In this document: positions 36,607 to 45,016 of the stretch, one piece after another
How the letters are laid out: every line of letters starts with the position of its first letter
How positions within the stretch are numbered: the first letter of the stretch is position 1
NCBI GenBank assembly: GCA_015061775.1
Contig: SUVY01000008.1
Location: 1 to 61,910, forward strand
Source: Lentisphaerota bacterium
Lineage (GTDB): Bacteria > Verrucomicrobiota > Lentisphaeria > Victivallales > Victivallaceae
Length of the DNA: 61,910 nt
Direction: 5' to 3'
Notes under the pieces: model-generated
What the model saw: only the letters and a program-made list of their open reading frames with translations
What the model was told of the DNA's origin: nothing
Databases searched by the model: none
Position numbers and translations under genes: made by a program

Positions 36607-37098
36607 TCACTCCCCGGGAAATATCTCCTGCCAGACAAACCCCTCTTTTTCCAGAGCCGCCAGCACTTCGCGCTCGCGGCGGCGCATACGCTTGCGGGAT
36701 ACGGGATCAAGATCGTCCTCTCCTGCGCTGTGCAGCAGTCCGTGAACGACATACAGAGCAGTTTCCCTTGCGTAGCTTGAGTTTTTGCGTTTCGCACCTT
36801 CTCTCTCGGCGGCATCGGGATTGACGATAAGTTCGATCGCAGTCTCTCCTTCGAGCATCTCAGGAAACTCATCATCAAAATAACAAAACGTGATAACATC
36901 CGTCGTCCCCTCGTGTCCGAGGAGATCCCAGTTGCGTTTTGCCATTATATTGTCGTTGACAAACTCGACAGAGAGCACCCAGCCGAACTCCTCAGGAAGC
37001 CGTGCGTAATGGGCTGCGCGGACTGCAAAGTTCTGCAGTTTACTTCTATGGGGTTTGGGATGACTCTGATTTTTCCACTTGTACTGGATCTTCTGCAT
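36607..37098 (-). CDS. ybeY: Endoribonuclease YbeY (rRNA maturation factor)
   Basis: The 163-residue protein has the YbeY fold: VEFVNDNIMAKRNWDLLGHEGTTDVITF, a basic segment and the metal motif HGLLHSAGEDD. The usual motif is HGxLHxxGYDH; here the third His is Asp, which could still bind zinc. ATG 37098 has GGAAGA eight bases upstream and overlaps the previous gene by 53 bases; an ATG at 37131 would overlap more and has no site. It helps mature 16S rRNA. phoH, 7TM-HD and ybeY in this order is a common conserved cluster. Confidence 0.93.
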   Translation of the reverse strand: MQKIQYKWKNQSHPKPHRSKLQNFAVRAAHYARLPEEFGWVLSVEFVNDNIMAKRNWDLLGHEGTTDVITFCYFDDEFPEMLEGETAIELIVNPDAAEREGAKRKNSSYARETALYVVHGLLHSAGEDDLDPVSRKRMRRREREVLAALEKEGFVWQEIFPGE

Positions 37099-39409
37099 TT
37101 GAATCTTCCGTTGTATAGGCAATGCGCCCATGATAAATACTCAGCAGCGACTTGATAAAGCTGCGCTTTACGATATCCATTTCAACAAGAGAGAGCTCTG
37201 CGTTGCGGAGCTGGCCTCCCTGATAACGCATCAAAAAGATATTCTCTATCAGAGCCTCTATCTTTGCAGGAGTCGGTTTGGTGAGACTTCTCGTAGCAGC
37301 CTCGCAGGCATCCGCAAGACTGATGATCACCAGCTCCTTGGCGCGCGGAGGCTTGCCGGTATAACGGAACTGGCTCTCGATCACAGGAGACGCATCCGAA
37401 GACTGCTGACGCTGTTTCTGGGCAGCATTATAGAAATAACGCACCAGATCATCTCCGTGATGAGTGCTTATCGCGCCGCGTATCCAGCGGTAGAGGTGGT
37501 AATCGCGGGCGAGAGCGAGCCCCTCCTTGACGTGGTCGCGGATGATAAGACTTGACATTTGCGGATTGAGCTTCAAGTGCTCATTGGAACTGTCTCTGTT
37601 GTTCTCAATAAAGTACTGCGGCATACTCAGCTTGCCTATATCATGGAACAAAGCTCCGACCTTCGCCCGCAGCGGATTGGCATGGATAGCCTTGGCGGCA
37701 TCCTCAGCAATAGTCGCCACGGTTATGCTGTGGAACATCGTTCCCGGAGCCTCGCGCTTGAGCCGTTCAAGCAGTGGATGACTGAAGTCGCTCAGCACCA
37801 TAAGTGCCATGTCGGTATCGATATTGAATACAACTTCAAGAATAAACACGAGTACGAGAGCCGCAACTGCGCTGCAGAAGCCGTTGAGACTTGCGATTCC
37901 GAACATTGCAAGCAGGTTGCTTGCGGCAACTTTTCCGGTTCCGGTGCTCAGCATCATGCTTCCGGCAGAGAGTGCCATAACGAGCGGAACTGTGGAGACG
38001 AATATCCTTATAAAGTATGCGCGGTAATTCTTCACTTTGCAGACAGCAAGACCTGCGACTGCACAGGTTGCCATCCAGCGCATGGCGAGCTCAAAAGAGC
38101 GGTCCGGCATTATCATCATTGCGGTTATTGACACCACAAGGAAGCCGCAGCATAATGCAATGCGGTACCCGGCAAGAACGGTGAGCACAACTGCCGGAAG
38201 CACTACCGGAACAGCATCAATAATAAAATCCTGACTGGATATCTTTCCTTCGCGCACCAGATAATAGAAGAAACGCAGCGCCCAGTAGTTAGTAAGCAAA
38301 GAGGCTGCGATCACCACAGTTGATATAGTTATTCGGCGGGCATCGCGGATTATTTTCGGAAACAGCCTGGTCACCAGAAAAACAACGAAGATAAGCAGCA
38401 CAAAACTCCACGCGATATGCTGAATGATCCCGCGCGTTCCCGGAGAAGTCGGCATGGACTCTTTGTGAGCGATAAGAATATTTTTATACTGCTCCGTGTA
38501 CCTGTCTCCTTTGCGGATGAGCAGATCACCTTTAGCTCTGGAGACCCTTACGGGGGCAACCTGCTTTTCAAGCTCCTGGGCAGCTTTTGAAGAGAGCTCG
38601 GGGTCAAACTGCAAATTTCCATCACTGCCGATGATCCCGGCTATGATTTGGGCAAACTCATTCATCAAAGTGCGGTTTTCGGACACATTGGAAAACATTG
38701 CTTCAGCGATCCATACTCCGGCGAGAGACGCGTCTGGCATGTCTCCGACGATGCGCTCTCCTGAGCTCATACGTGCTTGTGAATCAATGGTCTTGATCTT
38801 TTTGCCGGATATACGGCTGCGCTTATCCTGAACACCGATGATTCCGCTTGAACTCAGCCTTACAAGCCGTTCACGGGCACTGGAATATCCATGCCCTGAA
38901 AGGTGTTCGGCTGCCAGAAAAGAGACCAGTTCAGCAGAACATGACTTTACAGCATTTGCGACAGCCGGATCACGCGGAGCAAAAGCTGCTCCTTTATTTT
39001 CCGCTTTGCTGCGCTCTTTTATCTCCCTCCAGAATGAGTTGAAACGGTGGTAAATCCCTTCGCTGCGGCGGGTATCTATCTTAAAGAAATCCGGAGCGTT
39101 GCGCCGCTCAGCCTTACGTTTTTTCAGAGTCGCCTCTTTGTCCTCGTAGCTGAAGTTGCATTGGGATATGACGCTGTACGGAACCCGCTGTCCGACGATC
39201 CAGTCAGAGACATCATGCTGTTTCTGATGGGACAACGTCAGAAGCACAGTACAGGTCATCCACAGTACGGCGAGCATCACAACTCCCGGAACAGGGGAGT
39301 TGCGCAGTATTTCCAATCCCTCTTCGGCATCGAACCACACATGGGGATTGATCTGCCCTTTGCGGCGTGCCTTGATATAGTTTTGCAGACGCTGAAAAGC
39401 TTTAAGCAT
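37046..39409 (-). CDS. 7TM-HD phosphohydrolase (PgpH-like)
   Basis: The 787-residue protein has one N-terminal membrane helix (about 40-60), an extracytoplasmic 7TMR-HDED domain (about 70-310), seven membrane helices, and a cytoplasmic HD domain with FHDIGKLSMPQYFIENN (His-Asp about 588-589), HVKEGLALA and STHHGDDLVRYFY. PgpH of this class hydrolyses cyclic di-AMP. GGAGG precedes ATG 39409, which overlaps phoH by eight bases. No di-AMP cyclase is in the window, so substrate is inferred from the family. Confidence 0.9.
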   Translation of the reverse strand: MLKAFQRLQNYIKARRKGQINPHVWFDAEEGLEILRNSPVPGVVMLAVLWMTCTVLLTLSHQKQHDVSDWIVGQRVPYSVISQCNFSYEDKEATLKKRKAERRNAPDFFKIDTRRSEGIYHRFNSFWREIKERSKAENKGAAFAPRDPAVANAVKSCSAELVSFLAAEHLSGHGYSSARERLVRLSSSGIIGVQDKRSRISGKKIKTIDSQARMSSGERIVGDMPDASLAGVWIAEAMFSNVSENRTLMNEFAQIIAGIIGSDGNLQFDPELSSKAAQELEKQVAPVRVSRAKGDLLIRKGDRYTEQYKNILIAHKESMPTSPGTRGIIQHIAWSFVLLIFVVFLVTRLFPKIIRDARRITISTVVIAASLLTNYWALRFFYYLVREGKISSQDFIIDAVPVVLPAVVLTVLAGYRIALCCGFLVVSITAMMIMPDRSFELAMRWMATCAVAGLAVCKVKNYRAYFIRIFVSTVPLVMALSAGSMMLSTGTGKVAASNLLAMFGIASLNGFCSAVAALVLVFILEVVFNIDTDMALMVLSDFSHPLLERLKREAPGTMFHSITVATIAEDAAKAIHANPLRAKVGALFHDIGKLSMPQYFIENNRDSSNEHLKLNPQMSSLIIRDHVKEGLALARDYHLYRWIRGAISTHHGDDLVRYFYNAAQKQRQQSSDASPVIESQFRYTGKPPRAKELVIISLADACEAATRSLTKPTPAKIEALIENIFLMRYQGGQLRNAELSLVEMDIVKRSFIKSLLSIYHGRIAYTTEDSNAEDPVQVEKSESSQTP

Positions 39410-40385
39410 TTTTACTTCCCTCCGGGGAGCTGTTGTAGGCAATTATGATTTTTTCCAAAAGCGGATGGCGCACCACGTCTCCGGTTCCGAAAAAGGTGAA
39501 ACCGAGCTCCGGAATATTTTTCAGCCGGTCGATGGCGTGACGCAGTCCGGAACGCTCGTTGGGAGCAAGATCAGACTGAGACGGATCGCCGGTTATAACG
39601 CATTTTGAACCGAACCCCATACGGGTCAGAAACATAAGCATCTGATCCACCGTGGTATTCTGGGCTTCGTCGAGGATGATGAAGGCGTCGTTGAGAGTGC
39701 GTCCGCGCATAAAAGCGAGGGGAGCGATCTCTATAACTCCGCGCGCTATCAAGTCCGCCGCCTCATCAGGAGAAAGCATCTCGTGCAGAGCATCGTACAG
39801 CGGACGCAGGTATGGAGAAACTTTGTCTTCGAGAGTTCCCGGAAGAAATCCGAGACGCTCTCCCGACTCCCTTGCGGGACGGGTCAGGATTATCCGCGAC
39901 ACCTCCTGCCGCAGAAAAGCCGACACAGCACACGCCATAGCGAGATAGGTTTTTCCGGTTCCGGCGGGACCGATTCCGAAAGTGACATCGTGTTTTCTTA
40001 TCTTGCTGATGTATTCAAGCTGGCGTTTTGAACGCGCGATAACTTCGCGTTTGCGCGGACTGACAGAAATCTTACCCTGCCAGAGCGTCTCGATATCGGT
40101 GTTTTTTCCCGGAGCGCTGTTGCGGGCAAGCAGCTCGATGTCGCGCAGATCGAGCTGGGATTTGCGGAGTTTGTAAAATTTTCCGAGTTCAGCAAGAAAC
40201 ACCAGGGCATTTTCTGTATCCCGGGCGTTTCCCTCGATTTCCAACCAGTTGTCGCGCGAAGTCACCTTGACCTTGAACGTGCTGCCGATCAATGCCGGAA
40301 TACGCATCTCGTGCCCGGGAGCAAGGGTATGCAAAGTCACTCCGGGGTCAAAATAATGGCGTTTTATCACAGATTCTTCCGGCAT
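39402..40385 (-). CDS. phoH: PhoH-family ATPase
   Basis: The 327-residue protein has an N-terminal KH-like region and a P-loop ATPase domain: Walker A GPAGTGKTYLA (about 139), LTRPARESGERLGFLPG, Walker B IILDEAQN (about 235) and CVITGDPSQSDL. The family is linked to RNA metabolism, and its neighbours ybeY and 7TM-HD agree with that. ATG 40385 is chosen; a TTG at 40457 would run through the upstream terminator. Confidence 0.93.
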   Translation of the reverse strand: MPEESVIKRHYFDPGVTLHTLAPGHEMRIPALIGSTFKVKVTSRDNWLEIEGNARDTENALVFLAELGKFYKLRKSQLDLRDIELLARNSAPGKNTDIETLWQGKISVSPRKREVIARSKRQLEYISKIRKHDVTFGIGPAGTGKTYLAMACAVSAFLRQEVSRIILTRPARESGERLGFLPGTLEDKVSPYLRPLYDALHEMLSPDEAADLIARGVIEIAPLAFMRGRTLNDAFIILDEAQNTTVDQMLMFLTRMGFGSKCVITGDPSQSDLAPNERSGLRHAIDRLKNIPELGFTFFGTGDVVRHPLLEKIIIAYNSSPEGSKNA

Positions 40386-40399
40386 AGTATATTCTTCTG

Positions 40400-40451
40400 T
40401 TAAAAAAACAGCCTCTTTCCGTCCGGAAGAAGGTTTTCCTGCGACGGAAAG
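40400..40451 (-). terminator. Terminator after the LysM lipoprotein gene
   Basis: On the minus strand CTTTCCGTC pairs with GACGGAAAG (40443-40451 with 40415-40423), then AGGCTG and seven U. It lies just before phoH, so it may only attenuate read-through. Confidence 0.6.
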
Positions 40452-40485
40452 CGGCAAAATTCAAACTATGATCTGATACTCAGCA

Positions 40486-41121
40486 TCAGAGTGTGGGAAT
40501 GACCAACTTAGTCCCGATCCTGAGACGTTTGGGGTCCTTGACGTGGGGATTGGCTTTGAGGATGACATCGGCATACTTGGCGTTGCCGAGGAACTCCTTG
40601 GCGAGACCTCCGATGGTGTCACCGGCTTTGACCGAGACCACCACAGGCTCACCTTTAGCTGCCTTGGCATCTTTGGCTTTGGCGTCTTTGGCATCCTTCG
40701 CAGGAGATTCTGCCTTGACCTCTTCAGCGGGAGCAGCAGCCTTTTCCTCAGCTTTCACATCTTCCTTTGCAGGAGCGGGAACAGGCATAGCCGGCTCTTT
40801 GATCTCCGAGGAGGGATCAGCGGCAGCAGCCTTGTCAACTGCGGAAACCGGATCCTCGACGGGAACCGGATCAGTTGAAGCCGCAGTCATACTGTTGTCA
40901 GCAGCCGCCTGAGAAGCCGGAACTCTGTAATCAACGACTCCATCGCGCTGGGCGGGAGCGGTGGTTTTCGGAGTACGGTATCCGGGATAGCTGCTGCGGA
41001 TAACTCTTTCCCAATCCTTTTCCATCGGGCTGAGCTGATTGTCAGCGGTCTGCACGCAACCGGTAAGCACCGCTGCACCGCAGGCGGCGGCACCCCAGAT
41101 CAACAAACGAAAATTTTTCAT
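40486..41121 (-). CDS. LysM lipoprotein
   Basis: The 211-residue product has a lipoprotein signal ending VLTGC (lipidated Cys22), a low-complexity Ala/Lys/Glu/Pro linker (about 75-160), and one C-terminal LysM domain (about 161-208: VKAGDTIGGLAKEFLGNAKYADVILKAN.. in two parts, ending IGTKLVIPTL). It would tether the envelope to peptidoglycan. AAGGA lies ten bases upstream. It follows fabF by 51 bases and is likely co-transcribed with it. Confidence 0.88.
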   Translation of the reverse strand: MKNFRLLIWGAAACGAAVLTGCVQTADNQLSPMEKDWERVIRSSYPGYRTPKTTAPAQRDGVVDYRVPASQAAADNSMTAASTDPVPVEDPVSAVDKAAAADPSSEIKEPAMPVPAPAKEDVKAEEKAAAPAEEVKAESPAKDAKDAKAKDAKAAKGEPVVVSVKAGDTIGGLAKEFLGNAKYADVILKANPHVKDPKRLRIGTKLVIPTL

Positions 41122-41172
41122 TCTGTATTTTTCCTTTACATTCTGCCGCCATCTGCCGCGGCGGTTTAGTTA

Positions 41173-42435
41173 TCAGTTCTCGTATTTGCGGAAAATCACC
41201 GCAGCGTTATGGCCGCCGAATCCAAGATTCATATTGAGAGCGGTCTTGATATCACGCTTGACTGCCTTGTTCGGAGTGTAGTTGAGATCGCACTCGGGAT
41301 CAGGAGTCTCATAGTTGATGGTCGGCGGAATGATTCCGGTCTCGATCGCCTTGATACAGGCAATACACTCGAAACCGCCAGCCGCTCCGAGACCGTGTCC
41401 GGTCGAACCCTTGGTGCTGCTGATGGCAACTTTGTAAGCATACTCACCGAAGCAATCCTTGATGGCAAGGGTCTCAAACTTGTCGTTGAGATGGGTGCTG
41501 GTACCGTGAGCGTTGATGTAATCGAGATCCTCAGGTCTCATTCCGGCATGACGCAGAGCCATACGCATCGCGCGGGCTCCGCCGTTGCCGTCGGGAGCGG
41601 GACTGGTGATGTGATAAGCGTCTCCGGTAGCACCGTATCCGACCATCTCGGCGAGGATGACAGCTCCTCTGCGCTTGGCGTGTTCGAGCTCCTCGAGGAT
41701 CAGCACACCTGCTCCCTCAGACATCACGAAACCATCGCGGTTGAGGTCGAAGGGACGGCTGGCGTGGAGCGGATCATCATTGCGCTGGCTCATCGCCTTC
41801 ATCGCGCTGAAACCTCCGACGGCGATCGGCAGGATCGGAGCCTCAGCTCCGCCGCAGATCATCATATCGGCATCATCGCGTTTGATCGCCCACATGGCTT
41901 CGCCGATGCCGTGGCATCCGGAAGCACAGGCGGTGGTGATACACATATTGGGGCCGGAGGCTCCGGTAAGAATAGAAATATTGCCGCTGGCGATATCGCC
42001 GATCATATTGGGGATAAGCAGCGGAGAGACTCTGTCAGCACCGCGCGACAGCAGCACAGAGTGCTGTTCGCACAACGTGTAAAGTCCGCCGACTCCGCTT
42101 GAAACAATGACTCCGACGCGCTCGGGATCGACGCTGGTGTTCTCTCTGAGATCCACCGGAAGTCCGGCGCTCTTGAGAGCTTCAACGCTCGCCGCGATAG
42201 CGAGCTGGCAAAAACGGTCATGACGTTTTGCGTCTTTGACAGTCATATTGTAATTGGTAGGATCAAAATCATGAACCTCTCCGGCGATCTGCGTGCGGCA
42301 CATAGACGCATCGAATCTGGTTATAGGTCCGAGACCGCAACGGCCTTCGACCAGAGAGTTCCAGAATTCGGAAACCGTCTTGCCCACGCAGGAAATGACG
42401 CCGTATCCGGTCACCACAACTCTGCGTTCTTTCAT
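41173..42435 (-). CDS. fabF: 3-oxoacyl-ACP synthase II
   Basis: The 420-residue condensing enzyme extends acyl-ACP with malonyl-ACP. The Cys-His-His triad is C170 (CITTACASGC), H310 (NAHGTSTH) and H347, with K342 in STKGSTGHGLGA. C-terminal LGFGGHNAAVIFRK is typical. Unlike fabD, fabG and acp, it has its own strong promoter with an overlapping palindrome, and a structured spacer separates it from acp. Confidence 0.96.
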   Translation of the reverse strand: MKERRVVVTGYGVISCVGKTVSEFWNSLVEGRCGLGPITRFDASMCRTQIAGEVHDFDPTNYNMTVKDAKRHDRFCQLAIAASVEALKSAGLPVDLRENTSVDPERVGVIVSSGVGGLYTLCEQHSVLLSRGADRVSPLLIPNMIGDIASGNISILTGASGPNMCITTACASGCHGIGEAMWAIKRDDADMMICGGAEAPILPIAVGGFSAMKAMSQRNDDPLHASRPFDLNRDGFVMSEGAGVLILEELEHAKRRGAVILAEMVGYGATGDAYHITSPAPDGNGGARAMRMALRHAGMRPEDLDYINAHGTSTHLNDKFETLAIKDCFGEYAYKVAISSTKGSTGHGLGAAGGFECIACIKAIETGIIPPTINYETPDPECDLNYTPNKAVKRDIKTALNMNLGFGGHNAAVIFRKYEN

Positions 42436-42513
42436 TATATCAACTCCAAATTATTGGTATTGTCCCGATTTTTGTGAAAAATTTTTTTAAATTGATGACA
42501 AACGTTATTTGAT

Positions 42514-42534
42514 ATGTGCTTAAATATAGCACAT
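42514..42534. promoter_or_regulatory. Candidate operator on the fabF promoter
   Basis: Seven-base perfect arms ATGTGCT and AGCACAT flank TAAATAT and cover the -10 hexamer. A dimeric repressor here would block RNA polymerase. No other copy was noticed in the window. Confidence 0.5.
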
Positions 42535-42551
42535 CCGTTATATTTTGTCAA
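42523..42551 (-). promoter_or_regulatory. fabF promoter, consensus sigma70
   Basis: TTGACA (42546-42551) and TATATT (42523-42528) with a 17-base spacer on the minus strand. Confidence 0.85.
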
Positions 42552-42629
42552 CATACGCCATACGCTTGTTTGCCTCGGTGGATCGCCGGTCATTTTTCTT
42601 CACAACATTTGAGACATTAACAATTTATT

Positions 42630-42670
42630 AAAATCAAAACGGACCACTATGCAAAACAACACAATGGTCC
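42630..42670 (-). terminator. Terminator of the fabD-fabG-acp transcript
   Basis: GGACCA and TGGTCC (42641-42646 with 42665-42670) form a stem with an 18-base loop, followed on the minus strand by GUUUUGAUUUU. Confidence 0.6.
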
Positions 42671-42826
42671 ATTCCAAAGATCCGGCGCGCATCAGCACGC
42701 CGAACCGCAGTACACTGAAAATCTGAAGGCAAGTGGACCACAAGGTCTGCGCCTCACAGATCCGTCTGCACATGGAACAAAGTGTTTAAAACACCCCCCA
42801 TCCCGCGCAGACCTCGAGAGAGGAAA
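42671..42826 (-). ncRNA. Structured 3' region or small RNA after acp
   Basis: On the minus strand a nine-pair stem GGTCTGCGC/GCGCAGACC (42805-42813 with 42744-42752) encloses two small hairpins (GTGTTT/AAACAC and CAGA-CGGA-TCTG), a three-way-junction shape. A further hairpin (UUCGGCG/CGCCGGA) and the terminator follow. No open frame is supported. It may be the acp 3' UTR, a processed RNA or an unknown regulator; no Rfam family is recognised. Confidence 0.35.
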
Positions 42827-43066
42827 TTACTCCTGGCTCTTCTTCTCAATGTAGTCGATCGCATCGCCGACGGTGGTCAGCTTCTCAGCGGCATCGTCCG
42901 GAATATCAGAACCGAACTCTTCCTCAAGAGCCATGACCAGCTCGACCTGATCGAGTGAATCGGCTCCGAGATCCTCGATGAATTTGGCATCGGGGGTAAC
43001 CTGGTCCTCGGAAACTCCGAGCTGCTCGACAACGATCTTCTTAACTTTCTCTGCGATTTCAGACAT
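42827..43066 (-). CDS. acpP: Acyl carrier protein
   Basis: The 79-residue acidic protein has the phosphopantetheine serine S37 in GADSLDQVE and the four-helix ACP pattern. ATG 43066 has AGAGG eight bases upstream; the TTG six bases earlier is rejected. It sits between fabG and fabF as usual, but with its own promoter and a long 3' spacer. Confidence 0.97.
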   Translation of the reverse strand: MSEIAEKVKKIVVEQLGVSEDQVTPDAKFIEDLGADSLDQVELVMALEEEFGSDIPDDAAEKLTTVGDAIDYIEKKSQE

Positions 43067-43165
43067 TTTCAACCTCTTTGTTTTCAGGTTTTGAAACAGA
43101 TCACTTGTTGATCCATCTACATCATTTTTATAACTGTACGCGGATAAAATCCACGTCTACAATAT

Positions 43166-43194
43166 AATATTGCATCTATTCGGGCAAAAGTCAA
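43166..43194 (-). promoter_or_regulatory. acp promoter
   Basis: TTGACT (43189-43194) followed after 17-19 bases by AATATT/TATTAT on the minus strand, about 100 bases before the ATG. Confidence 0.6.
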
Positions 43195-43220
43195 GTAAAC
43201 CTTCGCACTTTCCCCGAAAA

Positions 43221-43973
43221 TTACATCAACATTCCGCCGTCAACGTTGATCACCTGACCGGTGACATAGTCGGCATCGGGACTGACGAGGAAGTAAACCA
43301 CATTGGCAACATCCTGCGGAGTTCCTCCGCGTTTGGCGGGAATGATGGTCATAAAGGCCTCGCGGGCGGCTTCAGGAACCTGGGCAGTCATGTCGGTCAC
43401 GATATAACCGGGAGCAACTGCGTTGGCCTGGATGTTGCGGCTGGCGAATTCCTTGGCGGTGGTTTTTGCGAGAGCGATGACTCCTGCCTTACTGGCGGAG
43501 TAGTTCGCCTGTCCGACATTGCCCATGCGGCCGACGACGGAGGCGATGTTGACGATCTTGCCCGCGCGCTGCTTCATCATCGGACGGATGACCGCCTTGG
43601 TGAAGTTGTAAGTACCCTTCAGGTTGACCGCGATAACTGCATCCCACTCGGACTCGCTCATGCGGAGCATCAGGTTATCTTTGGTGATACCGGCATTGTT
43701 GACCAGGATATCGACGCTGCCGAAATCTTTGGCGACAGCTGCGACAGTGGCTTCGGCATCTTCCATCTTGGCGACGTTGGCGGCGTATGCCTTTGCCTCG
43801 AAACCTTTGGCGCAGAACTCCTCGGCGGTCTGCTGTGCGACATCGATCATAAGATCGACGATGGCGATTTTGGCACCTTCGTCGGCGAGACGCTCGCAGA
43901 TCGCTTTACCGATACCGCGTGCACCTCCGGTGACGATGGCGACTTTGCCTTCAAGACGTTTCTCTTTACCCAT
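43221..43973 (-). CDS. fabG: 3-oxoacyl-ACP reductase
   Basis: The 250-residue short-chain dehydrogenase has the NADPH motif TGGARGIG (15-22), NNAG (92-95) and the catalytic S145, Y158 and K162. The C-terminal YVTGQVINVDGGMLM is typical for FabG. AAGGAG lies ten bases upstream. fabD is 32 bases upstream on the same strand. Confidence 0.96.
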   Translation of the reverse strand: MGKEKRLEGKVAIVTGGARGIGKAICERLADEGAKIAIVDLMIDVAQQTAEEFCAKGFEAKAYAANVAKMEDAEATVAAVAKDFGSVDILVNNAGITKDNLMLRMSESEWDAVIAVNLKGTYNFTKAVIRPMMKQRAGKIVNIASVVGRMGNVGQANYSASKAGVIALAKTTAKEFASRNIQANAVAPGYIVTDMTAQVPEAAREAFMTIIPAKRGGTPQDVANVVYFLVSPDADYVTGQVINVDGGMLM

Positions 43974-44005
43974 TTGGTATAACTCCTTGTTTGTGTTGGA
44001 TCAAA

Positions 44006-44929
44006 TCAGTCAAGAACAGCGTTTGCGAGAGTCTCGGCGCTGTTGATATTGATAAGTTTAAGTTCGCTTACGGTACGGCGGGCAAGACCGGTAAGGACAT
44101 TGCCAGGACCGAACTCGATAACGGTGTCGGCTCCTGCCTCGACGGCGCGGCGCAGACACTCTTCCCATCTGACGCTTCCGGCGACCTGGGAAGCGAGCAG
44201 TTCGCGCATATTGTCAACATCGCTTGCCGCATCAGCGGTACGGTTGTGGTAAACCGGAACCGGAGGCATCACCAACTCGACATCCTTGAGCACGGCGGCG
44301 AGTTTCTCTCCTGCCGGAGCCATCAGGCGTGAGTGGAAAGCTCCTGCAACGTTGAGCGGAATGACTTTCTTCATTCCGCGCGCCTTGAGCTCTTCGACCG
44401 CTTTGCCGACACCTTCGACGGTTCCGGAAACGACGATCTGGGCGGGGCTGTTGTAGTTGGCGACATCTATTCCGCAGAGCTGTGCGACCTCTTCGATGAC
44501 CGCTTTATCTCCGCCGAGAACGCTCGCCATGGTGCCGGGGTTCTCTTTGCAGGCTTCATCCATGAATTTTCCGCGCTGTGAAAGCAGTTTGATTCCGTCA
44601 TCGAAAGAGACGGCTCCGGCGGCGTAGAGAGCGGCGTACTCTCCGAGGCTCAAACCGGCGCAGGCGACAGGAGCAGGAGCGGCATCGCCGAACTTCTCTC
44701 TGAAAGCTGCGAGCGCGGCACAGCTCATGGTATAGATCGCGCACTGGCAATGGATGCTTGAAGTAAGAGTCTCAGCAGGACCGTTGAAAATGATATCGCT
44801 GAGCTTATATCCCAGCACCTCATCCGCACGATCGAAAACCGCTTTGGCGGCGCTGCTTGATTCGTAGAGATCCCTGCCCATTCCGGGAGCCTGAGCTCCC
44901 TGGCCGGAAAACACATAAAATGCTTTCAT
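44006..44929 (-). CDS. fabD: Malonyl-CoA:ACP transacylase
   Basis: The 307-residue enzyme loads malonate on ACP. It has FSGQGAQAPGMGRDL near the start, the nucleophile S94 in GLSLGEY and H199 in GAFHSRLM. GAGGA lies eight bases before the ATG. It opens the fabD-fabG-acp group. Confidence 0.96.
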   Translation of the reverse strand: MKAFYVFSGQGAQAPGMGRDLYESSSAAKAVFDRADEVLGYKLSDIIFNGPAETLTSSIHCQCAIYTMSCAALAAFREKFGDAAPAPVACAGLSLGEYAALYAAGAVSFDDGIKLLSQRGKFMDEACKENPGTMASVLGGDKAVIEEVAQLCGIDVANYNSPAQIVVSGTVEGVGKAVEELKARGMKKVIPLNVAGAFHSRLMAPAGEKLAAVLKDVELVMPPVPVYHNRTADAASDVDNMRELLASQVAGSVRWEECLRRAVEAGADTVIEFGPGNVLTGLARRTVSELKLININSAETLANAVLD

Positions 44930-44974
44930 CGAGTATTCCTCAAAATTATTTTGTTACAACAGTTTCCATTATAT

Positions 44975-45002
44975 AATATAGCATTGAAAGATATTTTTTC
45001 AA
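44975..45002 (-). promoter_or_regulatory. fabD promoter
   Basis: TTGAAA (44997-45002) and TATATT (44975-44980), spacer 16, minus strand. The leader has no FapR-like palindrome that I can see. Confidence 0.65.
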
Positions 45003-45016
45003 GAAAAAAGCACCTT

